Source of the DNA: Faecalispora sporosphaeroides DSM 1294
Lineage (GTDB): Bacteria > Bacillota > Clostridia > Oscillospirales > Acutalibacteraceae
DNA length: 64,000 bases
Reading direction: 5' to 3'
Assembly (NCBI GenBank): GCA_000383295.1
Contig: KB911066.1
Span: 165,063 to 229,062 of the forward strand
In this document: positions 43,426 to 52,711 of the stretch, piece after piece
Position numbering within the stretch: the stretch's first letter is position 1
Layout of the letters: each line of letters starts with the position of its first letter
The notes under the pieces: generated by a model
Told to the model about the DNA's origin: nothing
What the model saw: only the letters and a program-made list of their open reading frames with translations
The model's database searches: none
Program-made: the position numbers and the translations under genes

Positions 43426-44595
43426 TTAATTTTTAAATACCGCCGCGCCCTGATTGGAGTGTTCCAAATAGCCGGTGGCTGCCGCCAAACGCTGACGCAC
43501 CCGAAGGATTCCGCCCGCGTAAACAGCGTTGATGCCGGTGGAAGAAAAAATCAGGAGAAACAGCATTGCAGTCTGGCCCCAGAAGATGGTCACATCTGTA
43601 AAGCCGTGTACTAAAATGGCGCAGGAACAAGCCGCCAGAAGAATATTCATATTCCCGCAGATTCTGTTGCGGAAACGAGTCAGTACAATTTTACCCTGAC
43701 AATACAAATATCCAGTAATCACCGCTGCGCCGACCAGACCAAAATTCAATAATGTATCCAGATACAGGTTGTGAGCGTGATATGTTTTGTATCCAAAATA
43801 TTCTTCGCAGGCCAAACGGTAGGCCGCAGCGCCCTGGCCAAAGAACGGATGATGCTCGATCCCCTTAACGGACGTCGCCCAGATGTTGACCCGCTGATCC
43901 CACGATTGATCAATAAACTCAATGCGGGGGAACAGCTCCGGCATCATCAGGCCGGCCGCCACCAGGAACAGTCCGCTGACGCCGATGATTGTCGCGATTT
44001 TGCGCTTCCCTTTCAGGTAGAGAAACAAAAGCACCGCAAGCCCGAGAGAAAAAATGGCCGACATGCTGGCTGAAAGATAAAGCCCCACAAGATTGCTGGC
44101 GATCACGATCAAATAAAACCGACGATTCTGTGCATTGGTTATCATCCGGTAAAGAGCGATCAGAACAACAAATTCGATCATGGTCGCATAGTAATTTGCA
44201 TTGGTAAACGTTGAGATCGGGCGGAACGAAGGCACCGTCGCGTAGGTGGAAATCTTTTGAAATACCGCCACCGCCGCACACGCCACACTGCTCAGGCAGG
44301 CGGTATCCATCGCCTGATCAAAAAGCTGCTTTGTCATAAAGCTGCGAATATAGAACCCGCAGACCAAAAGAGCCGCGGCAAACAATGAATAAGCGCTTCC
44401 AATGTGGTTATTGTATACTTGCCCGACAAAGCCGGTAAACAGAAAAAATAATACAATTCCTATAGAATACGGATCCCCAAAAGCCTCCGCCCGTCTTTCA
44501 TAATTGATAACCGTCATAAATGCAATCAATGAAACGGCCGCCATACTGACATAAAACGGTAGAAAAATAGATATCGTCAGAAACAGCACCAACAT
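43426..44595 (-). CDS. O-antigen ligase-like polysaccharide membrane protein
   Basis: A multi-pass membrane protein (10 or more hydrophobic segments) with the family's extracytoplasmic loop SVKGIEHHPFFGQGAAAYR and HAHNLYLDTLLNFG. Such proteins ligate or polymerise surface glycans. The first canonical ATG (44595) has no ribosome site and falls at the first membrane helix. AAAGGAG nine bases before an in-frame ATT at 44655 suggests the true start is there. An in-frame TGA at 44691-44689 separates this from a short upstream frame with its own ribosome site. Confidence 0.8.
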   Translation of the reverse strand: MLVLFLTISIFLPFYVSMAAVSLIAFMTVINYERRAEAFGDPYSIGIVLFFLFTGFVGQVYNNHIGSAYSLFAAALLVCGFYIRSFMTKQLFDQAMDTACLSSVACAAVAVFQKISTYATVPSFRPISTFTNANYYATMIEFVVLIALYRMITNAQNRRFYLIVIASNLVGLYLSASMSAIFSLGLAVLLFLYLKGKRKIATIIGVSGLFLVAAGLMMPELFPRIEFIDQSWDQRVNIWATSVKGIEHHPFFGQGAAAYRLACEEYFGYKTYHAHNLYLDTLLNFGLVGAAVITGYLYCQGKIVLTRFRNRICGNMNILLAACSCAILVHGFTDVTIFWGQTAMLFLLIFSSTGINAVYAGGILRVRQRLAAATGYLEHSNQGAAVFKN

Positions 44596-44688
44596 GCCGT
44601 TCAGATTTTTGCCCGATTTTAAAGAGATAAAATCGAACGCGTCTTGCTTAAAAATGGTATCAATCTCCTTTCTTTCTGCGGCAGAAAT

Positions 44689-44721
44689 TCACCTGCACAG
44701 AATTGTGAAATTACAGCGCAT
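44689..44721 (-). CDS. Possible 10-codon leader peptide before the O-antigen-ligase-like gene
   Basis: ATG at 44721, preceded by AAGGTG eight bases upstream, opens a frame of ten codons (MRCNFTILCR) that ends in TGA. It lies in the transcribed leader and in the same frame as the downstream gene. It could be a leader peptide or the original 5' end cut by a stop mutation. Confidence 0.35.
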   Translation of the reverse strand: MRCNFTILCR

Positions 44722-44747
44722 TTTCTGTTCACCTTCACTAATCATTC

Positions 44748-44775
44748 ATTATACCACAAATAACATTTGCAACAA
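44748..44775 (-). promoter_or_regulatory. Sigma-A promoter of the O-antigen-ligase-like gene
   Basis: TTGTTG (44775-44770) and TATAAT (44753-44748) are 16 bp apart on the minus strand. Confidence 0.7.
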
Positions 44776-44928
44776 GACGCATAATTGTTAAATGAAGAAA
44801 TACCATATCTGTGTTTTTTGGATAACTCTACAAAAATTATGACGTGATTTTGAATTTTCAGAGATTGAGGCCAATCCTGTTTTCTATTTCGGGTATACTG
44901 TTAAAAAACATAAGGTGGATGAAAACAA

Positions 44929-47346
44929 ATGACAGAACCGTCACAAACTTATTTTGAACGGTTTCATCCCGACTATTCAACCGGACTGACGCAGGAACAA
45001 ATTGACCAGCGGCGTCAGCAAGGTCTTTTTAACGGGGAATCCGACATAAAAACAAAGTCGGTAAAAGAAATTGTTTTGCAGAATATTATTACGCCCTTCA
45101 ACATATTGAATGCCGTTCTGGCCTGTTTGATTTTACTGGTGGGCTCTTATAAGAACCTGCTGTTTATGGGGGTCATTCTAAGCAACCTTCTGATCGGTAT
45201 TTTTCAGGAAATTCGCGCCAAACGAACCATAGACCGTCTGGCTCTGATCGCCGAGCCGAAAGCCAGAGTGATCCGAAACGGCGAGCAGCTCACCATTGAA
45301 GTGCACGACGTGGTTCTGGACGATATCCTGCTTCTGGAGGCGGGCAACCAAATCTGCACCGATTGTATTGTATGCAGCGGCGAGTGCGAAGTAAACGAAT
45401 CCCTGCTGACGGGTGAATCGGACCCTGTTCCCAAAAAGCCGGGCGACACGATGCTTTCGGGCAGCTTCATCGTCAGCGGAGCCTGCAGCGCGCAGGTAGA
45501 GCATGTGGGAAAGGACAATTACGCGGAGCAGATATCCCAGGACGCCAAATACCTGAAAAAGCCGAATTCCGAAATCATGACCTGGATCAACCGGATTATT
45601 CAGGTGATTGGAGCCCTCATCGTGCCGGTCGGCCTAATCCTGTTTTACAAGCAGTACTATGTTCTGCAAAGCGGATTTTCCAAATCGATCGTCAGCACGG
45701 TGGCCGCTCTGGTCGGCATGATCCCTGAGGGGCTGGTGCTGCTGACGAGTGTCGTGCTGGCTGTCAGCGTCGTTCGCCTTGCTTCGCACAAAACGCTTGT
45801 TCAGGAGCTGTATTGCATTGAAACGCTGGCCCGCGTCGACGTTTTGTGCCTGGACAAGACCGGCACGATTACCGAAGGCACCTTACAGTTTGACGACCTG
45901 ATCCTTTGCGACAAAACTGAGCGGGAGATGGCGGAAACCGCCCTGTGCGCACTGACCACGGCGCTGCCGGACAACAACCCCACCATGGATGCGGTGCGCA
46001 AAAGCTTCTCCTCCCCGCCCGGCTGGACCTGCGAAGAGACTGTCCCTTTTTCCTCCGCCAAGAAGTGGAGCGGCGCCTTTTTTGAAAACCAGGGCAGCTT
46101 CATCCTCGGCGCGCCGGAGATTCTTCTGCCGGACAAGTCCTCCGACATTCGGCGCGATGCAGATTCTTATGCGCAAAGCGGGCAGCGGGTGCTGCTTCTC
46201 GCAAAATCCGCCGGACGCTTTCAGGAAAAGGAGCTCCCGGGCGGGCTGGAGCCGATGGCTTTGCTTTTGTTCAGCGACAGGATCAGGCCGGAGGCGCCCC
46301 AGACACTGATGTATTTTGCCGAGCAGGGTGTCGATCTCAAGGTGATTTCGGGCGACAGCCCCATCACGGTTTCAAACATCGCCCAAAAGGCCGGCATGAA
46401 CAACGCAGACAGCTATGTGGACGCGACGACGCTGAACACGCCGGAAGCTTTGGCGGAAGCCGCCGAACGCTACACCGTGTTCGGCCGCGTAACCCCACAG
46501 CAGAAGCTTGATCTCGTCAAAATACTGAAGGCGAAACAGCACACGGTCGCGATGACGGGCGACGGCGTGAACGACGTTCTGGCTTTGAAGGAGGCCGATT
46601 GCAGCATTGCGATGGCTTCGGGAAGCGACGCCGCCAGAACCGTTTCTCAGCTGGTGCTGCTGGACTCGAATTTCGCCTCGCTGCCCAAGGTGGTGCACGA
46701 AGGGCGGCGCTCGATCAACAATCTTCAGCGTTCGGCCTGCCTGTTTCTGGTCAAAGCGTTTTTTTCAGCGATTATCGCTGTTTACTTTATTTTTGCGCCG
46801 TATGACTATCCCCTGCAGCCCATTCAGTTTTCTCTGATCAACCTGTTTGCAATCGGAATTCCGTCCTTTCTTCTGGCCATGGAACCGAATAAAGACAGAA
46901 TCCGGGGAAAATTCATCGTCAACATCCTTGCAAAATCTCTGCCGGGCATGCTCGCCATGGCGCTCACGATCATCATTTTGATGCCGGTCGGCGACTTCTT
47001 CCATCTGTCGGACGATCAGGTGTCCACCGTCAGCGTGATCCTGATCGGCGCCACCGGACTGATGTACCTGCTGAGCATTTGCCTGCCGTTCAACACCCTG
47101 CGAAAGGTGCTGTTCTATGCCATGTCCGCAGGATTTGTAACCGCCATGCTGCTGTTCCACGACTTTTTCTCTCTGGTTCATCTCACCGCGCCCATGCTGC
47201 TGGTGATTGCGGTGATGATGATCTTTTCGGCGTGCGTTATCACAATCATCTACCGTACGGTCAAGAATTTTTACCATCTGCAGGCCCCTGAGGCCCCCGC
47301 TGCCGCACGCGCGGAGAAAACCCGCAAAAAGAAAAAGATTTTATGA
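44929..47346 (+). CDS. Cation-transporting P-type ATPase (HAD-IC type)
   Basis: An 805-residue ion pump. The phosphorylation motif is CLDKTGTIT near residue 308; TGES (LLTGESDPV) and the hinge MTGDGVNDVLALKEADCSIAM are intact, and PEGLVLLTS in the membrane replaces the CPx motif of heavy-metal pumps. About eight to ten membrane helices fit. The PEGL motif and overall layout resemble CtpE-like calcium or other alkali/alkaline-earth pumps; the ion cannot be fixed from sequence. A TATACT box lies at 44895-44900 without a clear -35; AAGGTGG precedes the ATG. Confidence 0.9.
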   Translation: MTEPSQTYFERFHPDYSTGLTQEQIDQRRQQGLFNGESDIKTKSVKEIVLQNIITPFNILNAVLACLILLVGSYKNLLFMGVILSNLLIGIFQEIRAKRTIDRLALIAEPKARVIRNGEQLTIEVHDVVLDDILLLEAGNQICTDCIVCSGECEVNESLLTGESDPVPKKPGDTMLSGSFIVSGACSAQVEHVGKDNYAEQISQDAKYLKKPNSEIMTWINRIIQVIGALIVPVGLILFYKQYYVLQSGFSKSIVSTVAALVGMIPEGLVLLTSVVLAVSVVRLASHKTLVQELYCIETLARVDVLCLDKTGTITEGTLQFDDLILCDKTEREMAETALCALTTALPDNNPTMDAVRKSFSSPPGWTCEETVPFSSAKKWSGAFFENQGSFILGAPEILLPDKSSDIRRDADSYAQSGQRVLLLAKSAGRFQEKELPGGLEPMALLLFSDRIRPEAPQTLMYFAEQGVDLKVISGDSPITVSNIAQKAGMNNADSYVDATTLNTPEALAEAAERYTVFGRVTPQQKLDLVKILKAKQHTVAMTGDGVNDVLALKEADCSIAMASGSDAARTVSQLVLLDSNFASLPKVVHEGRRSINNLQRSACLFLVKAFFSAIIAVYFIFAPYDYPLQPIQFSLINLFAIGIPSFLLAMEPNKDRIRGKFIVNILAKSLPGMLAMALTIIILMPVGDFFHLSDDQVSTVSVILIGATGLMYLLSICLPFNTLRKVLFYAMSAGFVTAMLLFHDFFSLVHLTAPMLLVIAVMMIFSACVITIIYRTVKNFYHLQAPEAPAAARAEKTRKKKKIL

Positions 47347-47724
47347 GTATATCGTGTTGCAAACAGCCGCGCGCCGTCGCGCGCGGCAACAGGAAGCAAC
47401 ACTTGTTCTATAAAACAAACAAACGCGCAAAGCCCTTTCAGGCGCCGCCCGCACAGCGGGATTTTTTGGCTTCGGCGTCTTAACACCGGGAGTTCAGGAT
47501 GTATCTCATTAAGCTCAGTAAAAGACACGCCGACGGTCTCAACGGCCGCCGTTTGTTGTGATACGGGGATCGCTTCTCCGGAAGCACGGAAATCCCTTTG
47601 ATCTGCGTTTTCCCACATATACCCAAAGCTGCCAATAGATACCGGTTTCTTGATGCAGATCAATGGCTTATAATGAATTTGTATTCTGTTACAATAATCC
47701 AAAAAAAATTGAAGGAGTGTTCCA
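47347..47724. other. Intergenic region with two hairpins after the P-type ATPase
   Basis: A nested hairpin has an outer GTGTTGC (47354-47360) with GCAACAC (47396-47402) and an inner perfect GCCGCGCGC/GCGCGCGGC (47366-47374 with 47379-47387). A small CCCGC-ACA-GCGGG stem followed by ATTTTTT (47448-47467) is the likely ATPase terminator. A TATAAT-like box occurs near 47670, before the zinc-ribbon gene. No gene is supported. Confidence 0.5.
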
Positions 47725-49482
47725 ATGACCTGCACAAAATGCGGAAATACCACGAACGACGAAGAATCTTTATGCGAACAATGCTTGGGGGAAGAAAACG
47801 GATCGATCCCGGAGAATGGCGCCGGGCCGGGAAAGCCGAAAAAAATGAAAATAGCCGTCATAGCGCTGATATCCGTTTTTGTTCTGCTGGCCGGAGCTGT
47901 TACGGTTGGTAAGCTCTTTTTCAACCGCGATTTCATGCAGCTGCTCCAGGGCAAAACCAAATACGCGCAAAACATCGAGCTGGCAACAGCACAGGAAAGC
48001 GCGAAACAGCTCGTATCCATTCTGGATAAAAGCGTCGGCCTGGCCCAGAGCTATGATAAGCCGAAAACACTGAATTCCACCGTACAGTTCAACGTCAAAT
48101 TACAGGATCAGCTTTTAAAAGACCTCAGCCTTCCGGCGGAACAGTCCGCGGCGGTTCAGAAAACAATGGACTACATGAATAGCCTGAACATGAGCGCGAA
48201 AACGCTGATCAATGAAAAAGGCACACAGACCAGCCTTACGATAACAGATCCGTCCGCGCTGAAGCTGACGGTTGACACACTGGCCTACAAGGGCGGGAAT
48301 ACGTATCTACATATCCCGCAAATTCTGGACAAATATCTGGTGGCCGAGAGCTATCCCGCTTCTCAGATTACCCCGTACGGCATTTCGCAAATAAAATACG
48401 ATCCGGTGAAGCTGCAGGCCAGCCTGAACAGCCTTGCCTCTATTTATGCGAATTCCCTTTCCGGGGCCGCAATGAAGGCAGAAAACAACCAGAGCATTAC
48501 GGTTGACGGCGCAACGGTTCAGGGCCAGAGGCTGACGGCCTCGCTGACCGCACCCCAGACCGCGGCCATGGTCAAGGCGGTTGCAGCGGCCGCCAAGAAT
48601 GACGACTACCTTTACACCTTCGTATCAGACAATTACAGTCTGTTCGCAGGGGTAGCCGGAACCGACGTACAGACATCCTCGGAAAAGCTTACAAAAGAAA
48701 ACTACGGCAAGCTTATCGACGAGCTTTTCACCGACCTGAAGCTGGAAGAGGACGGCGTCACTTTTTCCGCGGTCTCGTATCTCTCTCAGAACGGAGACCT
48801 GCTGGCCCACTCCTATGAAAGCCAGGACAACACCGCAAAAGCACAATTGAACTATATGATCACCGACGAGAAGTACGCGGTTGAATTCCTGGTCGACCAA
48901 ACGGACGGTTTTCTTTTTACCAACACCAAAACCGCTGAGGGAACCGGTAAAATGCGCCTGGAGCTCCGAAGCGAACAGGAGCCGAAAAGCATCGGCGTAA
49001 ACGTAGATTATTCCGGGTGCAAAATGGTTCCGTTCCTGGATTCCGAGACTTTGGTCGGCACTTATACGGTTTCCCTGTACGATCCCAATCATGAAATCGG
49101 GAAATATGTAAAGGAATCCGGGCTTCCGGCAGCGTTCAATCAGCTGGATCAGGCAAGCATAAAAATCGAGACCACTCTGAATGGGGACGAGCTCAGCGAC
49201 CACGTTCAGCTGAACATTCCCAACCTTCTGTCGGCGCTGGTCGTTGAAAAGGCCAGCGGCACAATCGATAATCCGTCCATTCCCTCCCAGCCGGAGCCGG
49301 GCCAGGTGGTCGACCTTTCCAAAGAGGAATCCGCTGAGGCGATGAACGAGCTGTCCATAGGCTCGGTCAAATTTCTGGCCGAAACACTGAAAAAAGATCC
49401 CGAGCTGACGGCGGTTTTTGCCACATTCGGAATTACCAGAGAGCAGATTGAGATGATTGCCGCCTATTACGCCCAAGCGTAA
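47725..49482 (+). CDS. Zinc-ribbon membrane-anchored extracellular protein
   Basis: A 585-residue protein with a cytoplasmic zinc ribbon (CTKCGNTTNDEESLCEQC, residues 3-20), a charged linker, one membrane helix (about 42-62) and a large extracellular part rich in Ala, Ser, Thr, Asn and Lys. The outer part has no catalytic motif I recognise; repeated beta-rich stretches suggest a binding or sensing role, as in other clostridial zinc-ribbon-TM proteins. GAAGGAG precedes the ATG. Possible family DUF6583, from memory. Confidence 0.65.
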   Translation: MTCTKCGNTTNDEESLCEQCLGEENGSIPENGAGPGKPKKMKIAVIALISVFVLLAGAVTVGKLFFNRDFMQLLQGKTKYAQNIELATAQESAKQLVSILDKSVGLAQSYDKPKTLNSTVQFNVKLQDQLLKDLSLPAEQSAAVQKTMDYMNSLNMSAKTLINEKGTQTSLTITDPSALKLTVDTLAYKGGNTYLHIPQILDKYLVAESYPASQITPYGISQIKYDPVKLQASLNSLASIYANSLSGAAMKAENNQSITVDGATVQGQRLTASLTAPQTAAMVKAVAAAAKNDDYLYTFVSDNYSLFAGVAGTDVQTSSEKLTKENYGKLIDELFTDLKLEEDGVTFSAVSYLSQNGDLLAHSYESQDNTAKAQLNYMITDEKYAVEFLVDQTDGFLFTNTKTAEGTGKMRLELRSEQEPKSIGVNVDYSGCKMVPFLDSETLVGTYTVSLYDPNHEIGKYVKESGLPAAFNQLDQASIKIETTLNGDELSDHVQLNIPNLLSALVVEKASGTIDNPSIPSQPEPGQVVDLSKEESAEAMNELSIGSVKFLAETLKKDPELTAVFATFGITREQIEMIAAYYAQA

Positions 49483-49523
49483 CACAGCAATTCCGGCAGA
49501 CAATCGAAAAGCAAGAACCAAAC

Positions 49524-49574
49524 GGCAACAGAACAGGGAGGCAGCTTCATCGGCTGCCTCCCTATTCTGTTGCC
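49524..49574. repeat. Long near-perfect inverted repeat after the zinc-ribbon gene
   Basis: A 22-base arm (49524-49545) pairs with 49553-49574 with a single mismatch over a seven-base loop. It lies 41 bp past the stop. Without a T-run it may be a processing site or a terminator of unusual form. Confidence 0.7.
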
Positions 49575-49722
49575 ATATGCCTTGGTTGGAGGGTCTGAAA
49601 GGCATGCTTTTTTGAGCACCCTTTGGGTCTTTTTTAAAGGCTCCCCGGGCATGGTTTTACGGACGGGTACGGCTTTGGCTTCTCCCGCTCAAAGCAGCCC
49701 GCTGATTTTTCAGGCGGCGCTT

Positions 49723-50460
49723 TCACCGAATAAACTGGCTACTGGAATAACCGATGATGCCGTTGTAATTGACGACATACCACCCCTGCCATTCTCCCAA
49801 AACGGTAATTGTGGCGCCATTGGGAGCCTGACCGATCACCGCGGCATCCAGGCTGGGCCTGTTGCGAATGTTCAGGTTCCCTCCCTGCGTTACCACCTTT
49901 GCGGTACGCGCGGGCTGGGGATTGTCGATAAACGGGATCCCGAAAATCTCCGTCAGAGATTTTACCAGATTGGCCGCGATCTCCGGCATATGGGTCACCA
50001 GCCATTCCGCGTCCTCGGGGTTATCGTGGTAGGCCGTTTCAATCAGAACGGCCGGGGCGTTTGTCTTGGTGATCTCTGCCAGCGTTGTGGTGGGCATCGT
50101 GCGCACCCTGTCGGGCAGCGGATAGATCTCTTTGTAATTTTCGGCAATAATCTCCGCCGCACGTTTTCCGGCAGTGCTGTATGGATAGTAGTAGACATCG
50201 GCGCCGCGCAATTGGCCGGAAAGCTGCGGGGGCGCAGCGTTGGAATGCAGTGCCAGATGCAGATCGTAATACCCCGCGTTGGACTCGCGGATTGCCTGGC
50301 CGAGAGTCATGCCAATCGTATTTCGCGTAAAGCGGATTCCATTGGCGCGCAGGTACGGCTCCATATTGTCCGCGAGAATATTCATATGATATTGCTCACT
50401 TCCGCCGTTTACGTACTCATTATACGGCTGCAGGGATGGACTAAGATAAATATTGGGCAT
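49723..50460 (-). CDS. N-acetylmuramoyl-L-alanine amidase with SH3 domain
   Basis: Peptidoglycan hydrolase of the Amidase_3 family (245 residues) followed by an SH3b-type cell-wall-binding domain. Catalytic elements are DLHLALHSNAA with a metal histidine and the late VLIETAYHDNPEDA with the Glu. The first metal site seems divergent: the frame starts IYLSPSLQPYNEYVNGGSEQ rather than the common DPGHGG. The SH3 part has GGNLNIRNRPS and WYVVNYNG. No signal peptide is evident, as in some spore or phage-like amidases. The ATG at 50460 follows GGAGG. Confidence 0.85.
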   Translation of the reverse strand: MPNIYLSPSLQPYNEYVNGGSEQYHMNILADNMEPYLRANGIRFTRNTIGMTLGQAIRESNAGYYDLHLALHSNAAPPQLSGQLRGADVYYYPYSTAGKRAAEIIAENYKEIYPLPDRVRTMPTTTLAEITKTNAPAVLIETAYHDNPEDAEWLVTHMPEIAANLVKSLTEIFGIPFIDNPQPARTAKVVTQGGNLNIRNRPSLDAAVIGQAPNGATITVLGEWQGWYVVNYNGIIGYSSSQFIR

Positions 50461-50524
50461 AGACAGCTTCCTCCTTTTGTTCCATGATATGCACAAAAGA
50501 AAGAAGCGGTAATCACAAGAAGGA

Positions 50525-51400
50525 TTATTTTAGCCGCCCGGCAAAAAAACTTTCGCTCGTTTTGCCGGGAGCGCGCAAAAAGCGCCCCAGCAGATACAGG
50601 CATTCCGGGTCGCGGGTAATATCGTTGATTCGTTCCTCGCAGGTTAGGGAAGCCCGAAACCCCATATTGCGCACAACCGGGAAGGATTCTTTGCTGATGA
50701 TTCCGAACGGATAGGTAAACGCGGTGGGGCTCCACCCCGTGTGGGAACGGACAAGCTCCTGCATTTCGGTCAAATCGCTGGTCAAAAGCGACGTATACGC
50801 CTGTGTGCTTTCCCGTTTGTTTTTCTGTGCGCCGAGGCGCCCCGTATCGGCGGTTCCATGCAGATGGTAGCTGTGATTTTGAATCTCCACCATGCCGGAT
50901 TGCATCATTTCGTTGATTTGAGCCCAGGTGACATGAGTATACAGCTCATTTTCCTCACCGGACTCACTGTACTTTTGCGTAAAATACCCGATCGGCGAAA
51001 TCACGATCTTCATATCATATTTTTGGGACAAAGGGTAGGCATATAAATAGTTGTTATAGTATCCGTCGTCAAAGGTAAGCATCACGGGCTTTTCCGGCAG
51101 AGGTTTGCCATAGTCGACATAGTCGATGAGATCCTGCACCACTACCGCGGTATAGCCCCTTTCTCTCAAATATTTCATATCGCTTTCCAGCAGCTGCGGA
51201 GAGATCATGTAGGTTCCCTGGTGCCGGCTGTCCTTCACCACCCCGTGGTACATCACAATCGTAAGCGGAACCCCCTCGAATTTTCGGCTGCCGCCCAGCG
51301 CGCCTGCGGTGGCCCCCGTCACCCCGGTGACCAGCAGAATCATAACCATCATCAGAGCGGCCAGATTTTTTTTATTTTGAAGGCTGACGGTGAAAAACAT
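50525..51400 (-). CDS. Polysaccharide deacetylase
   Basis: A secreted or membrane-anchored NodB-type deacetylase of 291 residues. An N-terminal signal anchor spans about residues 10-33. Motifs: LTFDDGYYNN (catalytic and metal Asp), IQNHSYHLH (metal His) and FTYPFGIISK. It probably removes acetyl groups from a wall glycan. The ATG at 51400 follows AAGGGG. It is divergent from the transglutaminase/pilus-like operon. Confidence 0.9.
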   Translation of the reverse strand: MFFTVSLQNKKNLAALMMVMILLVTGVTGATAGALGGSRKFEGVPLTIVMYHGVVKDSRHQGTYMISPQLLESDMKYLRERGYTAVVVQDLIDYVDYGKPLPEKPVMLTFDDGYYNNYLYAYPLSQKYDMKIVISPIGYFTQKYSESGEENELYTHVTWAQINEMMQSGMVEIQNHSYHLHGTADTGRLGAQKNKRESTQAYTSLLTSDLTEMQELVRSHTGWSPTAFTYPFGIISKESFPVVRNMGFRASLTCEERINDITRDPECLYLLGRFLRAPGKTSESFFAGRLK

Positions 51401-51488
51401 GAGCACAGGCCCCTTTTCTTTTTTATAATAAGCTTGATTCCTTTCAACCTGAAAGCAGTGACCGAATTTTTCCCCTCTTGGGGCACAA

Positions 51489-51521
51489 GAAAAGCTTACC
51501 CAAATAGAAAGTAAGCTTTTC
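51489..51521. repeat. Perfect 11-bp inverted repeat in the divergent intergenic region
   Basis: GAAAAGCTTAC (51489-51499) and GTAAGCTTTTC (51511-51521) are separated by 11 bases, about one helical turn, and lie just upstream of the -35 at 51532. It could be an operator or an attenuating hairpin. Confidence 0.6.
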
Positions 51522-51531
51522 GATTATTTTC

Positions 51532-51560
51532 TTGTATTTTTTTATGACCCATGATATACT
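51532..51560 (+). promoter_or_regulatory. Sigma-A-type promoter of the transglutaminase/pilus-like operon
   Basis: TTGTAT (51532-51537) and TATACT (51555-51560) are 17 bp apart. The leader is about 125 nt. Confidence 0.7.
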
Positions 51561-51694
51561 AAAAATAAACAATAACTTTTCCTGAAATATCCAGACACAC
51601 TTTGAATCTGTGAGTCTTTTTTACAAAATAAAACACGGTTTAGTTGCAGGATTTCTGTTCCGAATTAACGCAATCCATTTTTCCGGAGGCTCTC

Positions 51695-52687
51695 ATGAAA
51701 AAATCAAGATCACCGCACACGAAGAGAATTGCGGCGCTTTGCCTGATGCTTGCCGGTGCCCCGCTGCTAGGCGCGTGCGCCCCGGCCTCTTTTGCCGGGG
51801 TTACGGCCCACAGCAGCGTGTTATCCGTGGCGGCTCCCTTGAACCGGCCCGCCCACGCGGAAAGCCGCGTCGCCGCGCCGAACGACGGCGTTGTAACGCG
51901 GATGGCCCTCGAATCCGTTCCGTTCCAAACGGCCGCGTCCGCCGTATACTCCTGTAACGGCGTGATCATTGACGCCGGCACCGCTTCCAACGGCTACATA
52001 CAGATCAAGTATGCGGGCGCCCAAAAGCGGCTCAAGGTTCAGATCAGAAAAGACAGCGCGGCTTACAACTATGATCTCAACAGCAACGGGACTCCGGAAA
52101 TTTATTCCCTGCAAATGGGCAGCGGGCAGTATTCCGTCCGCGTTCTGGAAAACGTATCCGGAAACTACTATAAAGAATTATACAATCTTCCTCTGGCGGT
52201 GACGCTCTCAAGCGAGACGGCTCCGTTCCTGCATGCGAATCAGTATGTCAATTACAGCGCTTCCTCCCTCGCGGCAAAAAAGGCCGCTGAATTGTGTGCG
52301 GCCTCCGGTACCGATGTGGAAAAACTGAAAGCTATTTATAACTATATGATCAAAACCATTAAATATGATACCGATAAGGCCGTCGGAGTGACCTCCAGCT
52401 ATGTGCCGAATGTGGACGCTGTTTTAACCACCCAGAAAGGAATCTGTTTCGATTATTCCTCTCTGATGGCAGCCATGCTCCGTTCTCAGGGAATTCCCTC
52501 CAAGGTGGTGATCGGCTCTGTCGACACGCTCGCCGTTACACACGCCTGGAATGAAGTTTATTTACGGAGAACCGGATGGATCACCATCAAGATCGAGGTA
52601 TCCAAAACGGGCTGGAATCTAATGGATTCCACACTGGGCGCATCCAATACCGTGGGAACAGGATACACGGCGGCCCGTATCTATTAA
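51695..52687 (+). CDS. Transglutaminase-like lipoprotein
   Basis: A 330-residue exported protein. Residues 1-28 form a signal peptide with a lipobox-like LLGAC. The C-terminal half is a transglutaminase-like cysteine protease fold: GICFDYSSLMAAMLRSQGIP (catalytic Cys), THAWNEVYL (His) and NLMDSTLG (Asp). It may cross-link or cleave surface proteins. GGAGG lies five bases before the ATG, and the PilC-like gene begins 24 bp downstream, so it is probably the first gene of that operon. Confidence 0.85.
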   Translation: MKKSRSPHTKRIAALCLMLAGAPLLGACAPASFAGVTAHSSVLSVAAPLNRPAHAESRVAAPNDGVVTRMALESVPFQTAASAVYSCNGVIIDAGTASNGYIQIKYAGAQKRLKVQIRKDSAAYNYDLNSNGTPEIYSLQMGSGQYSVRVLENVSGNYYKELYNLPLAVTLSSETAPFLHANQYVNYSASSLAAKKAAELCAASGTDVEKLKAIYNYMIKTIKYDTDKAVGVTSSYVPNVDAVLTTQKGICFDYSSLMAAMLRSQGIPSKVVIGSVDTLAVTHAWNEVYLRRTGWITIKIEVSKTGWNLMDSTLGASNTVGTGYTAARIY

Positions 52688-52711
52688 ACGACGAAGGCCG
52701 GAGGGGACGAC

